Positions 17,428 to 24,991 of a DNA stretch of 64,000 nucleotides are shown in pieces. A program made the position numbers and the translations under genes. The notes under the pieces are model-generated. The model saw only the letters and a list, made by a program, of their open reading frames with translations. It made no database searches and was not told where the DNA came from. The stretch is from Arenibacterium halophilum (GTDB taxonomy: Bacteria; Pseudomonadota; Alphaproteobacteria; Rhodobacterales; Rhodobacteraceae), in the NCBI RefSeq assembly GCF_005938225.1, contig NZ_VCPC01000001.1, forward strand, positions 310,001 through 374,000, in the 5' to 3' direction. How positions within the stretch are numbered: the first letter of the stretch is position 1; every line of letters starts with the position of its first letter.

Positions 17428-18644
17428 AGCCGGTAGAACACTGCCTTGAGGTAACCGCTTTCGGCCAGTTGCGGCAGTTGCGGATGGTCCGGGCCGGCAA
17501 AGCCGGTGTGGATCATCCGCGCCGTGCGCCCCGCCCGCCCGATGCCGCGCGCGCTGGCCTCGCGGAAGGCGGCCAGATCGGCGGCGTGGGAACAGGAACA
17601 CAAGCCCAGATAACCGCCCGGCGCCACCAGCTGCGCGGCCAACCTCGCCACCCGTTCATAGGCGCGCAGCCCCGCCTGTAACGCGGGCTTGTTGGGCGCA
17701 AAGGCGGGCGGGTCGCAGACGACCACATCAAATTGCGCGCCTTCACCGGCCAGCGCCGTCATCACCTCGAACGCATCGCCTTGGCGCGTGGCAAATCGGT
17801 CGGCCATGCCACCGGCCTGCGCGCCGCGCATCGCCAGATCAAGCGCCGGGGCCGAGCCATCGACCGACAGCGCCGACACCGCCCCACCCGCAAGCATGGC
17901 CAGCGCAAAGCCGCCAACGTGGGAAAATACGTCCAGCACCCGCGCGCCGCCTGCCAGCCGTGCGGCAAAGGCGTGGTTGGGCCGCTGGTCATAGAACAGC
18001 CCCGTCTTCTGGCCGCCGGTCACGTCAGCCATATAGGTCGCGCCGTTCATCACAACCGGCACCGGCGCATAGGGCGCCTGCCCGCGCAACATGGATGAAA
18101 CATCGTCCAAACCTTCCAGCCCGCGCGCCCGGCCTGAGGCGTTTTTCAAGATCGTGGCACAGCCCGTCACCTGCGCCAGCGCCTCGGCCAGCGGCTCGAT
18201 ATGCAGCTCGGCCCAGGCGGCGTTGGGTTGCACCACGCAGGTGTCGCCGAAGCGGTCGATCACCACGCCGGGCAGGCCATCGGCCTCGGCATGGATCAGG
18301 CGATAGAAAGGCGCATCGTAGATCCGCGCGCGCATGTCCTGGGCCGCCGCGATCCGGGCAATAAACCACGCCACGTCGATCTGCGCATTCGGATCGGTAT
18401 CCAGCATCCGGCAGATGATCTTTGACTGCGGGTTGACGGTGACCAGCCCCAGCGGCGCGCGCTCGCCATCTTCCAGCAAGGCCAGCGAGCCCGGCAGCAG
18501 CGCGCGGGTGCGCCTGTCGGTCACCAGATCGCTATCATAGACCCAAGGAAAACCCCGGCGCAGCCCACGGGCATTGGCCTTGGGCTTCAGCCGGACGGTC
18601 GGGCGGTCGAACACTTGGGCGGGATGGGGCGCAGAGCTTGTCAT
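17424..18644 (-). CDS. Class I SAM-dependent rRNA methyltransferase, RlmI-like
   Basis: 406 residues, with an N-terminal PUA-like region (RLKPKANARGLRRGFPWVYDSDL), the linker motif GLFYDQRPNH, SAM motif VLDVFSHVGGFALAMLAGGA, and motif IV VVCDPPAFAP with the CSCSH motif near the end. These define the RlmI/RlmL-type enzymes that make 5-methylcytosine at position 1962 of 23S rRNA in E. coli. Start ATG at 18644 follows GAGGGCGCC. It lies 38 bases after the 91-residue ORF and overlaps the PIN gene by 4 bases, in the leftward chain that begins with glnE. Confidence 0.88.
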   Translation of the reverse strand: MTSSAPHPAQVFDRPTVRLKPKANARGLRRGFPWVYDSDLVTDRRTRALLPGSLALLEDGERAPLGLVTVNPQSKIICRMLDTDPNAQIDVAWFIARIAAAQDMRARIYDAPFYRLIHAEADGLPGVVIDRFGDTCVVQPNAAWAELHIEPLAEALAQVTGCATILKNASGRARGLEGLDDVSSMLRGQAPYAPVPVVMNGATYMADVTGGQKTGLFYDQRPNHAFAARLAGGARVLDVFSHVGGFALAMLAGGAVSALSVDGSAPALDLAMRGAQAGGMADRFATRQGDAFEVMTALAGEGAQFDVVVCDPPAFAPNKPALQAGLRAYERVARLAAQLVAPGGYLGLCSCSHAADLAAFREASARGIGRAGRTARMIHTGFAGPDHPQLPQLAESGYLKAVFYRL

Positions 18645-18682
18645 GGCGCCCTCATATCCGCAGGCCGCGCCCGGCGAAAGCC

Positions 18683-18958
18683 CTAGCTGCGGGGCCGCGA
18701 CCGCCAGCCGCCACGCCGCCGGGGCGCGGTGATCGCGGTTTGCCCGTCGCGCAGGATCGCCGTCATCGGGTGGTCGGGGGCATTGGCGCCGTAACTGTCC
18801 ACCAGCCGGCGCAGCGAGGCCGCGGTTTCGGTGCCCTCGCCCAGCGACAGCGCCCAGTCCAGAAAGATCGACCGGCACTCGGCCTCGGTGATGCCCTCGA
18901 TGTTGTATGCCTCGCGGATCAGCCCCTTCGGGTCGTCCGGGTTGCCCGTCCTGCTCAT
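18683..18958 (-). CDS. Conserved small protein coupled to glnE
   Basis: 91 residues, MSRTGNPDDPKGLIREAYNI onward, then ITEAECRSIFLDWALSLGEG and a basic C-terminal tail PRRRGGWRSRPRS. Its ATG overlaps the glnE stop as ATGA. I do not recognise a named domain; the acidic helical body plus arginine tail suggests a small soluble protein. Conserved position behind glnE in this group is my recollection, not checked. Likely cotranscribed with glnE and the downstream methyltransferase. Confidence 0.65.
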   Translation of the reverse strand: MSRTGNPDDPKGLIREAYNIEGITEAECRSIFLDWALSLGEGTETAASLRRLVDSYGANAPDHPMTAILRDGQTAITAPRRRGGWRSRPRS

Positions 18959-21741
18959 TCCTGCTCGTCCTCCCCCAGCGCGGTCGCGATGCGCCGCGCG
19001 GTATCCCTGTAGGCGTCCTCCAGCCGGGCGGCCAGGTCGTCAACCGTTTCGGCCCCCGTGGCGCGACACAGGAAATCGGCCGCGCCCTGCCCCGGCTCGC
19101 CCATATCGCGCGCACTGCCCGCCAGCAGCGCAACTGCCGCATGCACCGACCAATACAGCGCCGCCGCTTCTGCCATGGCGACAGATGCCTCAGGCGACAG
19201 CCAGCCGGTTTCCACGGCACCCTGCAGGCCCCCGGGCACATCCGGCACCGCAAGCCCCGCCGTCAAAGCGCCAGCCTGCGCGATCAATTCAATGTCCTGC
19301 AAGCGCCCGGCACCGGTTTTCACATCCCAGACGCTGGCAGGCGCGCGGGCCTCGGCAATGCGGGCGCGCATCTCGGAGACTTCTTGCAGCACCTTGTCGC
19401 GGTCCTGTGGCTGGCGCAGCAGCTTCTGGCGGAAGGCTTCGATATCATCCCGCAACCCTGCGTCATGCGCCGCGATCACCCGCGCACGCGTCAGCGCAAG
19501 ATGTTCCCACACCCAGGCCTGAGTTTCCTGGTAGTCGCGGAAGCTGGCCCAGCTGGTGGCGACCGGCCCCTGATTGCCCGAGGGCCGCAGCCGCATGTCA
19601 ACCTCGTACAGCCGCCCCTCGGCCATGGGCGCGGTCAGCGCGGTTATCATCGCCTGCGTCAGCCGCGCGTAATAGGTACGCGCGGGCAAAGGCCTGCGCC
19701 CTTCAGAATTTTCGACGCCATCGGGATCGTAAATCACGATCAGATCCAGATCCGAAGCCGCGTTCAGCCGCCCCAGCCCAAGCGAGCCCATACCCAGAAC
19801 CGCCGCCCCCCGCCCCGGAGGCGTGCCGTGTTTCGCGGCAAAATGATCGGTTACAACGGGGAACAGCGCGGTGATGACCGCATCGGCGATATCGGCATAT
19901 TGCGTCCCGGCCTCGTAGCCGTCGATCAATCCGCGCAGGTGGTGCACCCCGACGCGAAACCGCCATTCCCGCGCCCAGCGGCGCGCGGTGTCCAGCCGCG
20001 CCTCATAGTCGGGCTCCAATTCCAGCCGCGCGGTCAGATCGGCGGCCAGCGTCGCCTTGGCCGGCCAGTCGGTAAAGAAATCGCCCCCGATCACCGCATC
20101 GAACACCCCCGCATTGCGCGACAAATACCCCGCCAGCGCGGGCGAGGTGCCGACAATGTCAATCAGCAGGTCGATCAGCTGGGGATTGGCCTCGAACAGC
20201 GCAAACAGCTGCACCCCGGCGGGCAACCCCGCCATGAACCCATCCAGCGCCACCAGAGCCTCTTCCGGCCGGGCAGTACGCGCCAGCCGGGCCAGCATTT
20301 CGGGGCGAAGGCGTTCAAATATCTGCTGCGCCCGCTGCGAGCGCAGCGCCGGATAGCGGGGCCAGCGGCGGCAGATCGAGGTATCGAATTCTGGCGTCGC
20401 GGTCGGCGTGACAGGGCTGACATCGGGGGCAAAGAAGCCCTCGGTCAGCTCATGCACCTCGTTCAGGCGGCGCAGCAGATCGGCGCGAAGGTCCGCCTCG
20501 TCCATGCCAGTCAGGCAGGCGACGCGGGTGAATTCCTCGGGGTTCGTGGGCAGCTTGTGGGTCTGGGCGTCATGCACCATCTGGATGCGATGCTCGATTT
20601 CGCGATGGGCGCGGTAATGATCGGCCAGCCTGTCCGACACGTCTTCCGTCACCCAACCCGCCACCGTCAACGCGCGCAGCCCCGGCACCGTGCCGCGCAG
20701 ACGCAGCGATTCATCGCGCCCTCCGGCGATCAACTGGCGGGTCTGGGTGAAGAATTCGATCTCGCGGATACCGCCGCGCCCCAGTTTCATGTCGTGGCCC
20801 GAGAGCGTCAGCGCGCCCCCGGTGCCCTTGTTCTCGCGGATGCGCAGGCGCATGTCATGGGCGTCCTGAATGGCGGCGAAATCCAGATGCCGCCGCCAGA
20901 TGAAAGGCCGCAGCGCGGTGATGAACCGCGCACCAGCCTCGGTGTCACCCGCGCAGGGGTGTGCCTTGATATAGGCGGCACGTTCCCACGTGCGGCCAAG
21001 GCTTTCGTAATAGGTTTCCGCCGCCGCCATCGACATGCAGACAGGTGTGACCGACGGATCAGGCCGCAGCCGCAGGTCGGTGCGGAACACATAGCCCTCG
21101 GCGGTGCGATCCGACAGCCGCGCGCACATGTTGCGGGTCGCCCGCACAAGGCTTTGCCGCGCTTCGTGATAATCGTCAGGGTCGTAACGACTCTCGTCAA
21201 ACAGGCAGATCAGGTCGATGTCGGAAGAATAATTGAGCTCGCCCGCGCCCATCTTGCCCATGGCAAGCACGAACAGCCCGGCGGCGCTGGCCACGTCATC
21301 CTCGCCCTGCCCCGGCAGCTTGCCACGACGGATCAGCGCCGCGATTTCAGCCTGCAATGCGGCGTCACAAGCCAGCGCCGCAAAATCACTAAGCGTGCCG
21401 GTAACCGTTTCCAACCGCCAGACCCCAGCCAGATCTGCCAGAGCGGTCATCAGGGCAATCCGCGCCTTGGCCCGCCGCAGAACGCTGTTCAATGCGTCCG
21501 GCGATGCTTCTCGGATCGCTTCATACTCCGCAACCACTGCCGCTTCTGGATCGTCCAGTGCGCCCTCCAGCCAAGCGGCGTGCCCCCGGATCAACCCGTT
21601 CAGAAACGGGCTGCTGGCCGCGGCGCCAACGATAACCTCGCGCAGCTCGGGCGGCATATCGGGAAGCGCGGCGGCGGCCTCTGCGCCCAAGTCGGGCGCC
21701 ATGGGCCGGGGGCTGCGGGTGATGCGATCGGAAAATCTCAT
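18955..21741 (-). CDS. glnE: Bifunctional glutamine synthetase adenylyltransferase/deadenylase
   Basis: Adds and removes AMP on glutamine synthetase according to nitrogen status, under control of PII. About 928 residues, the normal length. Two nucleotidyltransferase domains are visible: MGKMGAGELNYSSDIDLICL near residue 160-180 (deadenylase) and GSLGLGRLNAASDLDLIVIYD in the C-terminal half (adenylylase), each with the DxD metal motif. I start at the ATG at 21741 (MRFSDRITR); an ATG four codons upstream is possible and neither has a strong ribosome site. Heads a leftward coupled chain. A long antisense frame exists but is a codon-bias artefact. Confidence 0.95.
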   Translation of the reverse strand: MRFSDRITRSPRPMAPDLGAEAAAALPDMPPELREVIVGAAASSPFLNGLIRGHAAWLEGALDDPEAAVVAEYEAIREASPDALNSVLRRAKARIALMTALADLAGVWRLETVTGTLSDFAALACDAALQAEIAALIRRGKLPGQGEDDVASAAGLFVLAMGKMGAGELNYSSDIDLICLFDESRYDPDDYHEARQSLVRATRNMCARLSDRTAEGYVFRTDLRLRPDPSVTPVCMSMAAAETYYESLGRTWERAAYIKAHPCAGDTEAGARFITALRPFIWRRHLDFAAIQDAHDMRLRIRENKGTGGALTLSGHDMKLGRGGIREIEFFTQTRQLIAGGRDESLRLRGTVPGLRALTVAGWVTEDVSDRLADHYRAHREIEHRIQMVHDAQTHKLPTNPEEFTRVACLTGMDEADLRADLLRRLNEVHELTEGFFAPDVSPVTPTATPEFDTSICRRWPRYPALRSQRAQQIFERLRPEMLARLARTARPEEALVALDGFMAGLPAGVQLFALFEANPQLIDLLIDIVGTSPALAGYLSRNAGVFDAVIGGDFFTDWPAKATLAADLTARLELEPDYEARLDTARRWAREWRFRVGVHHLRGLIDGYEAGTQYADIADAVITALFPVVTDHFAAKHGTPPGRGAAVLGMGSLGLGRLNAASDLDLIVIYDPDGVENSEGRRPLPARTYYARLTQAMITALTAPMAEGRLYEVDMRLRPSGNQGPVATSWASFRDYQETQAWVWEHLALTRARVIAAHDAGLRDDIEAFRQKLLRQPQDRDKVLQEVSEMRARIAEARAPASVWDVKTGAGRLQDIELIAQAGALTAGLAVPDVPGGLQGAVETGWLSPEASVAMAEAAALYWSVHAAVALLAGSARDMGEPGQGAADFLCRATGAETVDDLAARLEDAYRDTARRIATALGEDEQE

Positions 21742-21772
21742 ATGCTCAGGCATACACGGCGCGCGGGCGTGT

Positions 21773-22153
21773 TCAAGCGCAAGGCGTGTCCTGGCTGAAG
21801 ACATTGCGCCACGTCCCCGCCTCGCAGCGCCAGAGCGACGAGACGTACATCTGCTCGTCCTCCTCTGCCCCGTCCCGACGATAGCGCGCGTGATAGCTGA
21901 TCATCGCAAGCCCGTTGCCATAGTCGCGCCAGACCACCTGCGACAGCTCAAACGCCGCAATACTTGGCCCATCCGCCAATTGCGCCACATGCTCGGCGCG
22001 CGTGGCCTGCCCCGAGGGGTAGACCCCAAGAAAATCCTCGGCCAGCGCTGCACGGTCGGCGGCGGCATCGCCATAGCACAGGGCCTGCCACACCGCCGTT
22101 TCCAGCGCCAGCAAGCCCGCGCGCGTCACGCTTGGGTTGTCCCTTGTCACCAT
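21773..22153 (-). CDS. SnoaL/DUF4440-like small protein
   Basis: 126 residues, ATG at 22153 (MVTRDNPSVTRAGLLALETA). The pattern LETAVWQALCYGDAAADRAALAEDFLGVYPSG, then MISYHARYRRDGAEEDEQMYVSSLWRCEAGTWRNVFSQDTP fits the NTF2-like cone fold of DUF4440 proteins (conserved W near the end). Such proteins bind small ligands or act as poorly characterised enzymes. Divergent from the YbaK gene by 63 bases and 31 bases before glnE in the same direction, so possibly cotranscribed with glnE. Confidence 0.75.
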   Translation of the reverse strand: MVTRDNPSVTRAGLLALETAVWQALCYGDAAADRAALAEDFLGVYPSGQATRAEHVAQLADGPSIAAFELSQVVWRDYGNGLAMISYHARYRRDGAEEDEQMYVSSLWRCEAGTWRNVFSQDTPCA

Positions 22154-22216
22154 CCCGCCAACCCTGCATGTTCCGCCGACAATCGCAAGACCGGCACAGG
22201 AAAGAGACGACCCGAC

Positions 22217-22684
22217 ATGAGCAAGAGCCTGAAACGCGTGCGCGCCGCGCTGGACGCTGCCGGAGAACCCACCGAGATTCGCGAAACGGCGCTGGCCCGC
22301 ACGGCGCCCGATGCCGCGCAGGCGGTGGGCTGCGAGGTCGATCAAATCGCAAAATCGATCATCTTTCGCGGCGAAACGAGCGGCGAAGCGATCCTGTTCC
22401 TGACTGCGGGCGGCAACCGGGTCAACGCCGAAAAGGCCGCCACTGTCGCAGGCGAACCGCTGGGCAAGGCCGATGCCGCACTGGTGCGCGCGCAAACCGG
22501 GTTCGCCATCGGCGGAGTATCTCCTCTGGGCCACCTGAATCCGATCCGTGCCTTTGTCGACCCGCGCCTGTTGGAATTTGACTACGTCTGGGCCGCCGCA
22601 GGCACACCGCATCACGTCTTTTCCATCGCGCCTGGTCGAATGGTGACGCTGACGGGTGGCCAAACGGCCGATTTCACCGACTGA
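22217..22684 (+). CDS. YbaK/EbsC family aminoacyl-tRNA deacylase
   Basis: 155 residues, ATG at 22217 after AAAGAGACGA. Motifs: RETALARTAPDAAQAVGCEVDQIAKSIIF (N-terminal half), LFLTAGGNRVNAEKAA, and GFAIGGVSPLGHLNPIRAFVDPRLL, the GG-SP loop that binds the tRNA 3' end in the YbaK/ProXp-ala superfamily. Members hydrolyse mischarged aminoacyl-tRNAs; which one cannot be told from the sequence. Single gene, divergent from the DUF4440 gene. Confidence 0.88.
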   Translation: MSKSLKRVRAALDAAGEPTEIRETALARTAPDAAQAVGCEVDQIAKSIIFRGETSGEAILFLTAGGNRVNAEKAATVAGEPLGKADAALVRAQTGFAIGGVSPLGHLNPIRAFVDPRLLEFDYVWAAAGTPHHVFSIAPGRMVTLTGGQTADFTD

Positions 22685-22746
22685 ACCTTTGGAAAATCCA
22701 TTTTTATTCAGATACTTGCCCCAGCATCACTGCACCGATGTAAAAA

Positions 22747-22816
22747 ACATTCACATCACCCCTTGCAAAGCCGCTTTGCCATCCCGATCTATCGTAATGT
22801 GAAAGACATTCACATT
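22747..22816. promoter_or_regulatory. Repeated ACATTCACAT boxes before the DUF2852 gene
   Basis: ACATTCACAT occurs twice, at 22747-22756 and 22806-22815. The second forms AATGTGA - 7 bases - TCACATT (22796-22816). Spacing of 7 is wrong for a Crp site (6). Candidate regulator-binding region for the downstream gene. Confidence 0.4.
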
Positions 22817-22843
22817 CGACAGTTCCAAACGGAGAGAGCGACA

Positions 22844-23269
22844 ATGACAATGACGAGCGATACCTACCCAGCTGCCTACAGGCCGGGCTGGTTCAGCAGA
22901 GCCGAATCCTGGCTTGACGAAAAAGGCAAAGGCGCCTGGATCGCCGCAATGGTCCTGGGCTTCATCTTCTTCTGGCCCGTCGGCCTTGCCCTTCTGTTCT
23001 ACATGATCTGGAGCAAACGCATGTTCAAATCCTCCTGCAGCCGCAGCGCACGCCGCCGCCACTTCCACAGCGTACACTCGCGCACCGGCAATTCGGCATT
23101 CGACGCCTACAAGGAAGACACGCTGCGCCGGCTGGAAGAAGAGCAAAGCGAATTCGAGGCCTTCCTCGAACGCCTGCGCGAAGCCAAGGACAAGGCCGAA
23201 TTCGACCAGTTCATCGACGACCGTGCCAAGCGCGCGAGCCGCAGCGATGACGAAAGCGACGCTGCCTGA
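22844..23269 (+). CDS. DUF2852 membrane-associated protein
   Basis: 141 residues from the ATG at 22844 (GGAGAGAG eight bases upstream). One membrane segment, GAWIAAMVLGFIFFWPVGLALLFYMIW split across about residues 28-54, preceded by a WFSRAESWLDEKGKG stretch; the C-terminal half is a charged coiled coil (ETL..LEEEQSEFEAFLERLREAKDKAEFDQFIDDRA). This layout matches DUF2852, a family of unknown function in alphaproteobacteria. A hairpin follows its stop, and ACATTCACAT repeats precede it. Confidence 0.85.
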   Translation: MTMTSDTYPAAYRPGWFSRAESWLDEKGKGAWIAAMVLGFIFFWPVGLALLFYMIWSKRMFKSSCSRSARRRHFHSVHSRTGNSAFDAYKEDTLRRLEEEQSEFEAFLERLREAKDKAEFDQFIDDRAKRASRSDDESDAA

Positions 23270-23287
23270 GGCCATATAAAACCGCAG

Positions 23288-23309
23288 GGCCCCCGCCACA
23301 CCGGGGGCC
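23288..23309 (+). terminator. Hairpin after the DUF2852 gene
   Basis: GGCCCCC - 8 bases - GGGGGCC, 18 bases after the stop codon, with ATTTTTA a few bases on. The T-run is not directly attached, so strength is uncertain. Confidence 0.5.
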
Positions 23310-23342
23310 GTTGCAATTTTTACATGGAAAGCCACATTCAAG

Positions 23343-23786
23343 ATGATGAACCTGCCAGACCCCGACAGACAGCCCCAATTCTATGATGGCGTCGCGATCA
23401 AGCGCCTGATCGCCTGGATAGCCGATACCATCCTCATCCTGCTGATCAGCTGTGTCGTGGTGCTGTTCACCGCCTTCGTCGGCCTGCTGATCTGGCCGAT
23501 CCTCTACCTGACAATCGGCTTCGCCTACCGCGTAATCACGCTTGCAAATGGCTCGGCCACACTGGGGATGCGCCTTGCCGGGATCGAGCTGCGCACCGCG
23601 CGCGGCGACAGGTTCGACCCGGGGCACGCCGTGATGCACACGCTACTTTACACCATGGCCTGCGCGATTCCGATCCTCCAGGTGATCTCGATCGTCATGA
23701 TGGCAACCTCGCAACGCGGCCAGGGCTTGGGCGACATGCTGCTGGGCACCTCTGCCCTGAACCGCCGCATGGTCCGCGCAGCGTGA
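23343..23786 (+). CDS. RDD family membrane protein
   Basis: 147 residues with three hydrophobic segments: RLIAWIADTILILLISCVVV, LLIWPILYLTIGFAYRVI and TLLYTMACAIPILQVISIVM. The RDD-type charged pattern is KRLIAWIAD, and the central TLGMRLAGIELRTARG is typical. RDD proteins are small integral membrane proteins of mostly unknown function, sometimes linked to ion or sodium exchange. Follows the DUF2852 gene by 73 bases in the same direction with a hairpin between. A paired palindromic repeat follows its stop. Confidence 0.85.
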   Translation: MMNLPDPDRQPQFYDGVAIKRLIAWIADTILILLISCVVVLFTAFVGLLIWPILYLTIGFAYRVITLANGSATLGMRLAGIELRTARGDRFDPGHAVMHTLLYTMACAIPILQVISIVMMATSQRGQGLGDMLLGTSALNRRMVRAA

Positions 23787-23826
23787 CACCAGGCTGAGAC
23801 GTCCCGAAATCGCGCTGACGCGCGAT

Positions 23827-23937
23827 GCCTCCGGCGGGGATATTTTTAGCCCAAAGAAGCAGGGTGTCCCGCTCCATTCTTTGGGCTTCAAATATCCCGG
23901 GGGAGTCCGGCGCAGCCGGGCGGGGGCAGAGCCCCCT
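23827..23937. repeat. GC-rich intergenic repeat, copy 2, as a paired inverted unit
   Basis: Two inverted units. Left half: GGGGATATTTTTAGCCCAAA (from about 23836) then GAAGCAGGG. Right half: CATTCTTTGGGCTTCAAATA (from 23875) then TCCCGGGGGAGTCC and GGGGGCAGAGCCCCC. The arms GGGATATTTTTAGCCCAAAG and CTTTGGGCTTCAAATATCCC pair into a long hairpin. Lies after the RDD gene. Confidence 0.8.
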
Positions 23938-24083
23938 TGCGCCATAGCAATGAACCCAGCGGTCGGAGCGAAGAATTAACCCTGAATTCAGGTTGCTGGT
24001 GCAAGCAACACTTCTCTACTTGGCGCGGCCCGCCTGCGTTGTTATCTTTTTGTTAAACGAGTTCGAGACAATTCAAGTTTTCC

Positions 24084-24908
24084 ATGCGCCACACGCTTCC
24101 CATCGCGCCGCAGTTTTATGTTACGGCCCCCCAGCCCTGCCCGTACCTAGACGGCCGGATGGAGCGGAAGCTGTTTACCGCGCTGCAGGGGGAAAACGCC
24201 GATCGACTAAACAACTCGCTGTCGCAACAGGGGTTTCGGCGGTCGCAGAACGTTCTGTACCGTCCCTCCTGCGCGGAATGCTCTGCCTGCCTGTCCGCGC
24301 GCATTGACGTCCGGCGTATGACGCTCTCGCGCAGTCAGCGCAAAATCCTGCGCCGGAACGAGCACCTGACGCGCAAGACGACATCGCCCTGGGCCACTGA
24401 AGAACAGTTTACCCTGTTCCGGCGCTATTTGGATGAACGCCACGCCGACGGTGGCATGGCCGATATGGATGTCTTTGAGTTCGCCGCGATGATCGAGGAA
24501 ACGCCGATCCGCAGCCGGGTGATCGAATACACCGACGAACTACGCGAGCTACAGGCTGTCAGCCTGACCGACGTCTTGGACGACGGGCTAAGCATGGTCT
24601 ATTCGTTTTACACTCCCGACCGACCACGCGCCGGGTTGGGCACTTTCATGATCCTGGATCATGTGCGGCTGGCGCAGGAACTTGACCTCCCTTACGTCTA
24701 TTTGGGCTACTGGGTGCCCGGCAGCCAGAAGATGGGCTACAAGGCGAATTTTTCGGGTCTCGAGATTTACCTGGGCGGCGAATGGCAGCCCATGAACGAC
24801 CCCGAAGCCTACAGCCACGAAACCCACCCGCTATCGACCGATCCGATTGCCGAGCAGGTCGCAAACATCCAGCTTCCCGACCGTCATCCGACCGGCCAGC
24901 GCGGCTGA
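24084..24908 (+). CDS. bpt: Aspartate/glutamate leucyltransferase (arginyltransferase family)
   Basis: Transfers leucine (or arginine) from tRNA to N-terminal Asp or Glu, marking proteins for the N-end-rule route to ClpS/ClpAP. 274 residues. The N-terminal domain has [18 protein letters not shown] and the cysteine pair [14 protein letters not shown]; the C-terminal GNAT-like domain has [20 protein letters not shown] and [20 protein letters not shown], as in Bpt/Ate1. Normal length. Stands alone between an intergenic repeat and the TRAP operon's 3' end. Confidence 0.93.
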   Translation: MRHTLPIAPQFYVTAPQPCPYLDGRMERKLFTALQGENADRLNNSLSQQGFRRSQNVLYRPSCAECSACLSARIDVRRMTLSRSQRKILRRNEHLTRKTTSPWATEEQFTLFRRYLDERHADGGMADMDVFEFAAMIEETPIRSRVIEYTDELRELQAVSLTDVLDDGLSMVYSFYTPDRPRAGLGTFMILDHVRLAQELDLPYVYLGYWVPGSQKMGYKANFSGLEIYLGGEWQPMNDPEAYSHETHPLSTDPIAEQVANIQLPDRHPTGQRG

Positions 24909-24991
24909 CTCCGGCCCCTGTTTCGGGCGATTTCCATCTCAAATCCCTTGATGTCAACGCCGGGTGTCTCCACCCGGCACCAACTGTCGCG

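Noticed and set aside
18907-21798. 963-codon open frame opposite glnE
   Set aside because: Same artefact; the minus strand has both GlnE catalytic motifs, the + strand has no recognisable domain.
22796-22816. Crp site before the DUF2852 gene
   Set aside because: TGTGA-TCACA half-sites are spaced by 7, not 6.
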